Below, piece by piece: positions 1 through 6,105 of a stretch of DNA of 7,137 nt; the first letter of the stretch is position 1; each line of letters starts with the position of its first letter. Under the pieces are notes generated by a model. That model was given only the letters and a program-made list of their open reading frames with translations, did no database searches and was not told the origin of the DNA. Source of the DNA: an uncultured Desulfuromonadales bacterium (lineage in GTDB: Bacteria; Desulfobacterota; Desulfuromonadia; Desulfuromonadales; Geopsychrobacteraceae). Location of the stretch: positions 1 through 7,137 of the forward strand of contig CAMYNC010000254.1 of NCBI GenBank assembly GCA_947259685.1, in the 5' to 3' direction. The translations under genes and the position numbers were made by a program.

Positions 1-1004
1 GATTCGACCCGCTGGGCCTGAGTGAGGTTGCGTTTTTCAATCACAAACGACGCCTCGGGATTGACGGCGAGGGTGGCTTTGCTGAGCATCTGTTCATTGA
101 GGGGGGGTCTGGCGGCATTGCTCTGGTTGCAGATCACCAGGGCCAGGCTGGAGCGCTCGAAGATCCGTTCAATGACCTTGTACTGCTGAATCTCATCGAG
201 ATTTTTCAGCTGAGCGAGCAGCTGCGGGTCGCTGAACAGCTTTTCGAGCGACCAGTCCTCAGGCTCCGCCCAGCGAACAAACCTCATCTCGACATCAGCG
301 AACATTTGCCACAAGGAATCGATATCGTAACTGATCTCGTTGACATTCAAACAGCGGTCGACAAATTCGACCTCATTGACCTGCGCCGTTCCCTGCCAGT
401 AATTCCCTTGGAAAATCGTCTCTTCCGCTGCTTGCGCCAGCAGCCTTGCCGCTGGCAGTCGGTCGGCAATCGGCTGCTCTTTCGGGCTGAGCAGATCAAG
501 CCCGTCGATAAACCGCTCAAGCGGCTGGCGACCGAAACGACCATAAACCATAAGCGAGATGACCCCGTGCGGGGCGAGGACTTTTTGCAGGTTGGCCAGG
601 CCGGTTTTAGGGTCTGACAGGTGGTGGAGCACACCGGAGGAGAAAATGACGTCGAAGCCGCCTTCCGGCACCTCAAGGCCATCCAGGGTCATCAGGTCGG
701 CTTTAACGAAGCGGATGTTCTTCAGGCCCCGTGCGATCGCATTCTGCTGGGCATCCGCCAGGCCAACGGCGTTGATATCTGCACCATAAAAGCTGATATC
801 CGGTTGCAGGGTTGCCGCGCCGATCAGTCCCAGTCCCCGTCCACAGCCCGCATCCAGAACCTGAAGCGGCCTGTCCCTGCGCGGTGGCTGGTTCACATAG
901 CTGAGCAGCAGGCGTGCATCGAATCCGGTCCGCATGTTCGGAGTCCCGGACGGATAGGGGTACTGCTCATACATGTTTTTTACGGCGACGGTTGTCTGGT
1001 CCAC
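1..1004 (-). CDS. Class I SAM-dependent methyltransferase, partial (C-terminus outside window)
   Basis: An open frame of 334 codons runs leftward from a GTG at 1004 to the window edge with no stop. The N-terminus has a YEQYPYP segment (residues 12-18), often seen just ahead of the methyltransferase fold. Motif I is VLDAGCGRG (49-57), the SAM-binding glycine loop. The acidic residue ending strand 2 is D76 (GADIN), and the motif IV region is FDVIFSSGVLHHL (117-129). The rest, from about residue 160, is a helical extension I do not recognise. I chose GTG 1004 because AGGGAG lies 7 nt upstream; TTG 1010 is too close to that site. The gene is divergent from flagellin. The acceptor substrate cannot be read from the sequence. 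Modification of flagellin or a filament glycan is an inference from position only; a small-molecule or lipid substrate is equally possible. The fold assignment is secure. Confidence 0.88.
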   Translation of the reverse strand, partial: MDQTTVAVKNMYEQYPYPSGTPNMRTGFDARLLLSYVNQPPRRDRPLQVLDAGCGRGLGLIGAATLQPDISFYGADINAVGLADAQQNAIARGLKNIRFVKADLMTLDGLEVPEGGFDVIFSSGVLHHLSDPKTGLANLQKVLAPHGVISLMVYGRFGRQPLERFIDGLDLLSPKEQPIADRLPAARLLAQAAEETIFQGNYWQGTAQVNEVEFVDRCLNVNEISYDIDSLWQMFADVEMRFVRWAEPEDWSLEKLFSDPQLLAQLKNLDEIQQYKVIERIFERSSLALVICNQSNAARPPLNEQMLSKATLAVNPEASFVIEKRNLTQAQRVE

Positions 1005-1062
1005 GGCCAATCTCCCTCTGGTTAAAACCTGATTCAGTGAGTAGAAGTTTATCGTTCTCCTC

Positions 1063-1089
1063 CTATCGGCAATGCTATGTACTGAGTTA
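1063..1089 (-). promoter_or_regulatory. Candidate sigma-28 promoter for the methyltransferase
   Basis: On the minus strand GCCGATAG (1070-1063) matches seven of eight bases of the sigma-28 -10 consensus GCCGATAA. TAAC (1089-1086) lies exactly 15 nt upstream, at the usual spacing from TAAA. Transcription would begin near 1056, giving a leader of about 50 nt before the GTG at 1004. The -35 half is imperfect, so this is a motif-based candidate only. Confidence 0.4.
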
Positions 1090-1137
1090 AGCAAGAAGAA
1101 GTGGTTTTCATGGTTTAGCTGGGATAAAAGAAATTTA

Positions 1138-1178
1138 ATAAATTTTTTTCTAAAAGGTTTTCCTCCGACGGCCGAGAA
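1138..1178 (+). promoter_or_regulatory. Sigma-28-like promoter of first flagellin, with A/T-rich upstream box
   Basis: TAAA at 1151-1154 is followed after 16 nt by GCCGAGAA at 1171-1178, seven of eight matches to the sigma-28 -10 consensus GCCGATAA. The spacer is one base longer than the usual 15, but the second flagellin promoter has the same 16. An A/T-rich run ending in a seven-T tract (1138-1150) sits immediately upstream and is nearly repeated at the second promoter; it could be an UP-like element. The implied start near 1184 gives a leader of about 120 nt. Confidence 0.68.
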
Positions 1179-1260
1179 GCCTAATACGCAGCAAGAGGCA
1201 TCGGCGGAACTGACAGGTTTCCCGGTAAAAACCCGTAGCCTGCGCCAACCGAATCACTCA

Positions 1261-1298
1261 GAGCACGGACGCTCATGTAACCAAAGTATATGGAGGAG
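1261..1298 (+). promoter_or_regulatory. Flagellin 1 leader: ACGGA hairpin plus ANGGA-overlapped ribosome binding site (putative CsrA target)
   Basis: GAGC (1261-1264) pairs with GCTC (1271-1274), leaving the six-base loop ACGGAC, which carries the CsrA core ANGGA. A second ANGGA (ATGGA, 1290-1294) overlaps the Shine-Dalgarno GGAGG (1292-1296), 7 nt before ATG 1304. A hairpin site plus a site over the ribosome binding site is the known pattern for CsrA repression of flagellin (hag) in Bacillus, where FliW antagonises CsrA. The 14-base hairpin is repeated exactly before the second flagellin. The four-pair stem is weak alone, and no csrA or fliW is visible here. Confidence 0.6.
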
Positions 1299-1303
1299 AA
1301 AAA

Positions 1304-2125
1304 ATGGCTTTAACAGTTAACACCAACGTCGGTTCTCTGAATGCTCAACGAAACCTGGCAAAATCCCAGGGCGCCCTGCAGAAGTCGATGCAGCGTCTGT
1401 CTTCCGGTCTGCGCATCAACAGTGCCAAGGATGATGCCGCCGGTCTGGCGATCTCAGACCGTATGACCTCGCAGATTCGCGGTATGAATCAGGCGGTGCG
1501 TAATGCCAATGATGGTATTTCCCTGGCGCAGACGGCTGAAGGGGCCTTGCAGGAGAGCACCAACATTCTGCAGCGGATGCGCGAGCTGGCCGTGCAGGCC
1601 TCCAACGATACCAACACCACGGCTGACCGGACCTCCATCCAGGCGGAGATAACCCAGCTGACCGGGGAGTTGACCCGCATCGCCGACAACACCACCTTTA
1701 ACGGCAGGGCGCTGCTCGACGGCACCTTGACCGCTTCGATCCAGGTCTCGGCGGATGGCAATTCGACCATCAATATCGGCCTGGGCCAGGATTTTGATGC
1801 GGCTGGCCTGTCTGTCGATACGGTCACCGTCGACAGTTCGGCGAACGCAGCCGCTGCCGTCGGCTCGATCGATGCGGCGATTACTTTGATCGATGCCAAC
1901 CGCGGCACCTTGGGCGCCGTGCAGAATCGATTGGAGTCGACGATTTCGAACCTGTCGAATGTTGCCGAAAATCTCTCTGCCGCCCGCTCGCGGGTGCTGG
2001 ATGCCGATATCGCCGCTGAAACGGCCGCGATGACCAAAAACAACATCCTCCAGCAGGCCGGGGTGTCGATCCTCTCCCAGGCGAACCAGACTCCGCAGCT
2101 GGCACTGTCTCTGCTTGGAAGTTAA
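1304..2125 (+). CDS. fliC: Flagellin, first copy
   Basis: This encodes the filament subunit, 273 residues, exported by the flagellar type III system and polymerised outside the cell. The start [18 protein letters not shown] and the segment [20 protein letters not shown] (31-50) are the N-terminal D0/D1 flagellin signature. [13 protein letters not shown] (89-101) is the conserved D1 spoke region. The C-terminal D1/D0 part includes [13 protein letters not shown] and ends in [12 protein letters not shown]. Only about 80 variable residues lie between the conserved ends, so the outer domain is minimal and this is a short flagellin. ATG 1304 is set by GGAGG 7 nt upstream and by the family start. 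It is a close paralogue of the gene at 2611, about 27 substitutions by hand alignment, mostly between residues 113 and 225. It probably forms its own transcript from the promoter at 1138-1178, ending near the hairpin at 2146-2175. Confidence 0.98.
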   Translation: MALTVNTNVGSLNAQRNLAKSQGALQKSMQRLSSGLRINSAKDDAAGLAISDRMTSQIRGMNQAVRNANDGISLAQTAEGALQESTNILQRMRELAVQASNDTNTTADRTSIQAEITQLTGELTRIADNTTFNGRALLDGTLTASIQVSADGNSTINIGLGQDFDAAGLSVDTVTVDSSANAAAAVGSIDAAITLIDANRGTLGAVQNRLESTISNLSNVAENLSAARSRVLDADIAAETAAMTKNNILQQAGVSILSQANQTPQLALSLLGS

Positions 2126-2145
2126 CCTCAGCAACCAGAAATCGG

Positions 2146-2175
2146 CAGCCAGGGGGCCATTGAGCCTCCTGGCTG
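2146..2175 (+). terminator. Strong hairpin after flagellin 1, without a T-tract
   Basis: A 12-bp stem (2146-2157 with 2164-2175, one G-T pair) encloses a six-base loop, 20 nt after the flagellin stop. The bases that follow (ttctgcgg) are not a proper T-run. It is either a weak intrinsic terminator or a 3' stabilising stem-loop on an abundant mRNA. A similar hairpin follows the second flagellin. Confidence 0.55.
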
Positions 2176-2447
2176 TTCTGCGGCCAACAGAATGATCAGC
2201 GAGCTGGTCTGGCAGAATGACTGGTCCGTGCAAACTGCTCCTCTCAGGGTTTCCCTCCCCCCTCAGAAAAACTTCCCAGAATTTGAATTAAAGGTTCTTG
2301 CCTTTCACCATATGGTTTTTTGGCCTTTGCCTCTCGTGTCGGCAGATAGTTTAATTTTTTCTCTTTCAGGGAAATTGTTTAATGATTCGGGGAGTCTGCA
2401 TTCTGTAAATGAAAAAACGGCCTAAAGTCCTGAAAAATATTGAAAAA
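2176..2447. other. Intergenic stretch between flagellins with no recognised gene
   Basis: About 270 bases of increasingly A/T-rich sequence lie between the first flagellin's hairpin and the second promoter. A 77-codon frame at 2192-2425 has no convincing ribosome binding site, an unlikely composition and no recognisable motif, so I do not call it. I see no tRNA, insertion sequence or repeat. TAAA-like boxes near 2288 and 2423 lack a matching -10. Confidence 0.6.
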
Positions 2448-2489
2448 AACTAAATTTTTTCTAAAGATCCTGCTGGGTGCCGTCGACAA
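2448..2489 (+). promoter_or_regulatory. Sigma-28-like promoter of second flagellin, with A/T-rich upstream box
   Basis: TAAA at 2462-2465 is followed after 16 nt by GTCGACAA at 2482-2489, six of eight matches to GCCGATAA. The spacing equals that at the first flagellin. The preceding A/T-rich run ending in a six-T tract (2451-2461) is nearly the same as the box before the first promoter. The -10 end lies 121 nt before the ATG here and 125 nt in the first copy, which supports both assignments. The poorer -10 suggests it may be the weaker promoter. Confidence 0.58.
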
Positions 2490-2566
2490 GAGTGTCACGC
2501 AGACAGAAAAGGCAGGGAAAGGTGGTGAGCTGGAGTAACTGTCAAGCACTGCGAGCAAGAAAAAAA

Positions 2567-2604
2567 TGGGAGCACGGACGCTCTCAGCAACCAACTCATG
2601 GAGG
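2567..2604 (+). promoter_or_regulatory. Flagellin 2 leader: ACGGA hairpin plus ANGGA-overlapped ribosome binding site (putative CsrA target)
   Basis: The 14-base hairpin GAGC-ACGGAC-GCTC recurs at 2570-2583. Here its stem extends to seven pairs (2567-2573 with 2580-2586, one G-T), presenting ACGGA in the loop. ATGGA (2598-2602) overlaps the Shine-Dalgarno GGAGG (2600-2604), 6 nt before ATG 2611. A further ANGGA (AGGGA, 2514-2518) lies upstream in the leader. Between hairpin and ribosome binding site the two leaders differ, so conservation of these two elements looks selected. Confidence 0.62.
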
Positions 2605-2610
2605 AATATC

Positions 2611-3429
2611 ATGGCATTAACAGTCAACACTAACGTCGGTTCTTTGAATGCACAACGTAACTTAAGTAAATCGCAAAGTGCTTTGGCAAAGTCGATGACG
2701 CGCCTTTCTTCAGGTCTGCGTATCAACAGCGCCAAGGACGATGCGGCCGGTCTGGCCATTTCTGACCGGATGACCTCCCAGATCCGAGGGATGAACCAGG
2801 CGGTACGGAATGCAAACGATGGTATCTCATTGGCTCAGACCGCTGAAGGTGCTCTGCAGGAAAGTACCAACATCCTGCAGCGGATGCGCGAGCTGGCCGT
2901 TCAGGCCTCGAACGATACCAACACCACTGCTGACCGGACCTCCATCGGGGCTGAGATCACTCAGCTCACCAGCGAGCTCGATAGGATTGCCAATAACACC
3001 CAGTTCAACGGCAAAAATCTGCTCGATGGGTCCCTGGCTGCTTCTATCCAGGTTTCGGCGAACGCCGATTCGACCATCAATATCGGTCTGAGCCAGGATT
3101 TTGATGCGGCTGGTCTGTCGGTCAATGCGGTTGCGGTTGATACTTCGGCCAACGCCTCTTCGGCGGTCACCTCGATCGATTCGGCAATTACGCTGATCGA
3201 CACCAACCGCGGTACCCTGGGTGCAGTGCAGAATCGTCTCGAGTCGACGATTTCGAATCTGTCAAACGTTTCAGAGAACCTCTCCGCGGCGCGTTCGCGG
3301 GTGCTGGATGCCGACATTGCGGCTGAAACTGCTGCGATGACCAAGAACAACATCCTGCAGCAGGCCGGGGTTTCGATCCTCTCCCAGGCCAACCAGACCC
3401 CGCAGCTGGCACTTTCGCTGCTCGGGTAA
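2611..3429 (+). CDS. fliC: Flagellin, second copy
   Basis: This encodes a second filament subunit of 272 residues with the same layout as the first copy: conserved N-terminal D0/D1, a short central segment, and conserved C-terminal D1/D0 ending [11 protein letters not shown]. The start is ATG 2611. An in-frame ATG at 2566 would add 15 residues, but it has no ribosome binding site, precedes the hairpin, and departs from the MALTVN family start. Residues 31-112 are identical to the first copy, although many codons differ synonymously over 31-88. Substitutions concentrate in the central part, for example QAEI to GAEI and TFNGRALL to QFNGKNLL. It lies 97 nt before flaG. Whether both flagellins enter one filament, or serve different filament zones or conditions, cannot be told from the sequence. 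Confidence 0.98.
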   Translation: MALTVNTNVGSLNAQRNLSKSQSALAKSMTRLSSGLRINSAKDDAAGLAISDRMTSQIRGMNQAVRNANDGISLAQTAEGALQESTNILQRMRELAVQASNDTNTTADRTSIGAEITQLTSELDRIANNTQFNGKNLLDGSLAASIQVSANADSTINIGLSQDFDAAGLSVNAVAVDTSANASSAVTSIDSAITLIDTNRGTLGAVQNRLESTISNLSNVSENLSAARSRVLDADIAAETAAMTKNNILQQAGVSILSQANQTPQLALSLLG

Positions 3430-3446
3430 GTAAGTAAACGGGAACC

Positions 3447-3481
3447 CAAGCCAGGGAGCAGCTTTACCGCTCCCTGGCTTG
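3447..3481 (+). terminator. Strong hairpin after flagellin 2, without a T-tract
   Basis: A perfect 13-bp stem (3447-3459 with 3469-3481) encloses a nine-base loop, 17 nt after the stop codon. The following cccttgccg is not a T-run. Both post-flagellin hairpins contain CCAGGGNGC in the left arm. It may attenuate or cut expression between abundant flagellin mRNA and the flaG-fliD operon while letting some transcription through. Confidence 0.58.
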
Positions 3482-3526
3482 CCCTTGCCGATGGGGCGGG
3501 GGGTGGTCTTAGTGTAGGAGTACGTT

Positions 3527-3798
3527 ATGAAAATCGAAGCAGTCAATATCGCGGGAGGAGCTACAACCCCGCAGCCGGTCGCCGCAGATGAAGTTGCCGC
3601 CGCCCGGAAAAAAAAGGCAGACCTCAGTCAGGATGCCGAAGAAACCGCCAAGGCGAAACAACCGCAACCGGAAGAATTGCTGCAGCAGATCAAAGGTTTG
3701 GCGCAGAGGTCATTCGCCAGGTCCCAGCCAAGGAAGTCCTCGAATTGAAGCAGACTTTGGAAGATCTGCGCGGAAATCTGGTCAACACGCAAAGCTGA
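3527..3798 (+). pseudogene. flaG: flaG remnant: internal deletion plus frameshift
   Basis: ATG 3527 follows AGGAG (3516-3520) by 6 nt and opens a frame with a polar, Lys/Glu/Gln-rich N-terminus ending ELLQQIKGL (residues 50-58), as in FlaG proteins. That frame then reads into nonsense and stops at 3748. In the +2 frame from 3700, GAEVIRQVPAKEVLELK followed by LEDLRGNLVNTQS, stop 3796-3798, is clearly the FlaG C-terminus. The beta-strand core normally between these parts (the VDEETG-like segment before EVIRQIP, roughly 25-30 residues) is missing. An out-of-frame deletion near 3695-3702 explains this better than a single miscalled base. FlaG normally affects filament length. The remnant lies 53 nt before fliD, the usual place for flaG. 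The truncated 73-residue product may still be made but lacks the conserved domain. Confidence 0.82.
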
Positions 3799-3851
3799 CT
3801 CTGTGCTGTAAGCAACACGGCTGAGAAGGGCTAAGGTGGGCGGAGGAGATT

Positions 3852-5198
3852 ATGTCGATTACATTTGGTGGTTTAGCGACAGGCATGGATACCAGCGCAA
3901 TTGTTGATGCGCTGATGGAGATCGAGCGGCAACCGATTGAGCGGATGGAAAGGGATAAAGCCTATTTCACCAGCCGCCTGCAGGCCTTTAACGATCTTGA
4001 TTCCAAGCTGAGTGAGCTGCAGGAAAAAGCCGAGGCGATCGACTCCGCCAAGGAGTTGAATGCGCCAAGTGTCACCAGCGCCTCCGAGGAGTTTTTCACC
4101 GCCAGCGCCGACAATACCGCCGATCTGGGCAACTACCAGATTGAGGTGGTCTCCCTGGCCCAGCGGCAGAAGGATGTCAGCCAGGGCTACGCCGATTCGG
4201 CGGCCAAGACCTTCGGTACTGGGGATCTGGTTCTCAACGTCGGGGGCGTGGACAATACGATTTCTATTGATGGTACCAACAATTCCCTGGCCGGGATTGC
4301 CGGAGCGATCAACGATGCTGATCTGGGCGTTTCCGCCTCGATTATCAATGATGGCTCGGCGACCCCCTATCGTCTGGTCCTGACTGCCGATACGGTTGAT
4401 GCCGTGAATCCCTTTTCCCTCGATGCCAGTGGTCTCTCTGGTGGCACAGATGCCAATCCGGTCGCTAACAATGTGGTGGTCCCCACCCAGGCCGAGATCA
4501 AGGTCGATACCATTTCGATTAAAAGCGATAGCAATACCATCAGCGACGGGATCGCCGGGGTGACTGTGGAGCTGTTGAAAAAGAATGAGGTGGGTGCAAC
4601 CACGGTGATGAACGTTGAGGCAGATCCGGATGCCACCAAAAGCAAAATTAAGGATTTTGTGACGGCCTATAATAAGGTCATCGATTTTGTTGCTGAACAG
4701 AAGGATGCCGACTGGGCGCATGACTCTTCCTTCCGTTCAGTGATTCGCCGTTTGCAGAATATGCTGACCACTCCGCAGTCCGGCGGGAGTGGAACCTATT
4801 CAACCCTTGCGGAGTTGGGCTTCGAGACCCAGACCGACGGTACCATCGCGCTTGATGATACCGCGCTCTCCGATGCCATGGACACCGATTACGCCGGGGT
4901 CATTTCCCTCTTCGCCGGAGAGGATGGCGTCGATGGGGTGAGTAAGACCTTCGCTTCTTACCTTGATTCTATGACCGATTCTATCGATGGCCTCTATGCC
5001 AGCAAGAAAGCTGGAACCGATCGGAACAATCGACGTATCGACCAGCAGATGGAACGATTGGAGGCAAGGATGGCCTCACGAGAGGAAACCATTCGTGCGC
5101 AATTCTCAGCTATGGAAGAACTGGTCAGCAGCCTCAACGCCCAAAGCAGCTTTTTAACACAACAAATGAGTTCCCTTAGCCAGATGAACAGGAGCTAA
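3852..5198 (+). CDS. fliD: Flagellar filament cap protein FliD (HAP2)
   Basis: This encodes the cap at the filament tip, which holds and folds exported flagellin subunits as they insert. At 448 residues it is within the normal family size. The N-terminal FliD_N region opens with FGGLATGMDTSAIVDALMEI (residues 5-24), continuing into RQPIERM, the classic family start, followed by a helical segment to about residue 70. The middle (about 80-270) is beta-rich with Asp/Asn/Gly-rich stretches, matching the outward-facing domains. The C-terminal FliD_C part (about 270-448) ends in a long amphipathic helix and a tail with SSLNAQSSFLTQQMSSL, matching the coiled end that joins the filament. GGAGGAG lies a few bases before ATG 3852. 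The gene sits between flaG and fliS and is probably cotranscribed with fliS. Confidence 0.97.
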   Translation: MSITFGGLATGMDTSAIVDALMEIERQPIERMERDKAYFTSRLQAFNDLDSKLSELQEKAEAIDSAKELNAPSVTSASEEFFTASADNTADLGNYQIEVVSLAQRQKDVSQGYADSAAKTFGTGDLVLNVGGVDNTISIDGTNNSLAGIAGAINDADLGVSASIINDGSATPYRLVLTADTVDAVNPFSLDASGLSGGTDANPVANNVVVPTQAEIKVDTISIKSDSNTISDGIAGVTVELLKKNEVGATTVMNVEADPDATKSKIKDFVTAYNKVIDFVAEQKDADWAHDSSFRSVIRRLQNMLTTPQSGGSGTYSTLAELGFETQTDGTIALDDTALSDAMDTDYAGVISLFAGEDGVDGVSKTFASYLDSMTDSIDGLYASKKAGTDRNNRRIDQQMERLEARMASREETIRAQFSAMEELVSSLNAQSSFLTQQMSSLSQMNRS

Positions 5199-5204
5199 AT
5201 AGTC

Positions 5205-5642
5205 ATGAATGCCTATATGAATCAATATAAGAACAATCAGGTTGTCACCGCCTCACCGGAAAAACTTCTCATCATGCTCTATGATGGCGCAATTCGCTTT
5301 GTCCGCCAGGCCAGGCTGGCAATTGAAGAGCAGCGAACGGCTGACAAGGCTCAGGCCATCAGTAAGGCGATCGCCATCATCACCGAGTTTGACAATACCC
5401 TCGATCATGAAATTGGCGGGGAGATCGCCGCTGACCTGAGTCGTTTATATGACTTCATGGTGCGAGAGCTGACAGCTGTGAATGTCCGCAATGATGCTGA
5501 GCGGCTGGCCCCGGTGGAAAAAATCCTGCTTGAGCTGCGCAGTGCCTTTGCCGAGGCGGCCGAGATTGTTCGCCGCAGCCAGCCACAGGCGCAGCAAGCA
5601 GGAATCGCCGGTGGTAGTTACAGTACCGCCGCCGCTTTTTAA
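5205..5642 (+). CDS. fliS: Flagellin export chaperone FliS
   Basis: This encodes a cytosolic helical-bundle chaperone that binds the C-terminal D0 region of flagellin, blocks early polymerisation and delivers it to the export gate. At 145 residues it is slightly longer than the common 125-135. NQYKNNQVVTASPEKLLIML followed by YDGAIRF (residues 6-32) is the family signature. DHEIGGEIAADLSRLYDFMV (64-83) is the conserved third-helix region. The extra length is a Gln/Ala/Gly-rich tail. The start lies only 6 nt after the fliD stop, and its ribosome binding site AGGAG (5190-5194) is inside the end of fliD, indicating translational coupling. ATG 5217 is an in-frame alternative but fits the family start less well. 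Confidence 0.97.
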   Translation: MNAYMNQYKNNQVVTASPEKLLIMLYDGAIRFVRQARLAIEEQRTADKAQAISKAIAIITEFDNTLDHEIGGEIAADLSRLYDFMVRELTAVNVRNDAERLAPVEKILLELRSAFAEAAEIVRRSQPQAQQAGIAGGSYSTAAAF

Positions 5643-5653
5643 CAGGTCTGGCT

Positions 5654-6052
5654 ATGGATGATATGCTACAAAAATCCCTCGCACAATATCGACAGATCCT
5701 GGACCATGCCCGGCAGCTGGAGCAGCTGCTGCAGAACGGAACTCCGGAACAGCTGATCCGCTATACGGCCGAATTGCGTTCTATGCAGGAAGCAGCGGGC
5801 CTGAACGACCGTGACCTGCTGGCCGCTGTTGCCCGCGATACCGCGCACTGGCAGGCCCATCCCCTCTATCAGGAGCGGCTGCAGCTTTTGCAGCAGGTTG
5901 TCGACATGAACCAATTGATTTTGCCTAAAATCCATGGCATGATGTCTGTCGCTGCCGCTGATTTGGCGCACTTAAAAGAGGGAAGAGTTGCGGTCACAGG
6001 CTATCATCAACCCACCGCTCCTTCGCCCCGCTCCTCACGGGGAGTTGGCTGA
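5654..6052 (+). CDS. Small helical protein, FliT/FlgN-like putative flagellar chaperone
   Basis: This encodes a 132-residue, Leu/Gln-rich protein predicted by eye to be almost wholly helical, with no signal peptide or membrane segment. The part MLQKSLAQYRQILDHARQLE could form a long first helix. The segment LQLLQQVVDMNQLILPKI (residues 76-93) and the near-terminal AVTGYHQP (114-121) resemble the layout of FliT/FlgN export chaperones, which often end in a short segment with a conserved Tyr. Sequence identity to either family is too weak to name the gene. Position 11 nt after fliS is where fliT usually lies, and this is the main support. The ribosome binding site is weak (AGG at 5644-5646), so translation may depend on coupling to fliS. 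ATG 5663 is an alternative start. The last 14 residues are Pro/Ser/Arg-rich and probably disordered. Confidence 0.72.
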   Translation: MDDMLQKSLAQYRQILDHARQLEQLLQNGTPEQLIRYTAELRSMQEAAGLNDRDLLAAVARDTAHWQAHPLYQERLQLLQQVVDMNQLILPKIHGMMSVAAADLAHLKEGRVAVTGYHQPTAPSPRSSRGVG

Positions 6053-6105
6053 GCCGGAATCAGTCAAAGCCCCATATTTTTATCGATCCTTATTCTGGAT
6101 CTGTC

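Noticed and set aside
347..682. Minus-strand frame and several plus-strand frames in bases 306-1025
   Set aside because: All overlap the methyltransferase frame, which carries motif I and the other family blocks and stays open for 334 codons.
1454..2233. 259-codon minus-strand open frame across flagellin 1, with shorter ones nearby
   Set aside because: It is antisense to a certain flagellin gene, its composition follows the flagellin codons, and it has no family motif. A similar shadow occurs across flagellin 2.
2192..2425. 77-codon plus-strand frame between the flagellins
   Set aside because: It has no convincing Shine-Dalgarno, no recognisable motif, and runs through A/T-rich promoter-proximal sequence.
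2566..2610. Upstream ATG extending flagellin 2 by 15 residues
   Set aside because: It has no ribosome binding site, would translate through the leader hairpin, and breaks the conserved MALTVN start, which has GGAGG at the right distance.
3487..3492. GCCGAT resembling a sigma-28 -10 just upstream of flaG
   Set aside because: No TAAA lies 15-16 nt upstream; the -35 position falls inside the post-flagellin hairpin.
3873..4721. 282-codon minus-strand frame inside fliD
   Set aside because: It is a shadow of the fliD frame, which has the clear FliD_N and FliD_C regions.
6065..6089. CAAA and CGAT boxes before the PilZ gene as a sigma-28 promoter
   Set aside because: Spacing is about 13 nt and the -10 matches only at CGAT, so it is no better than chance.
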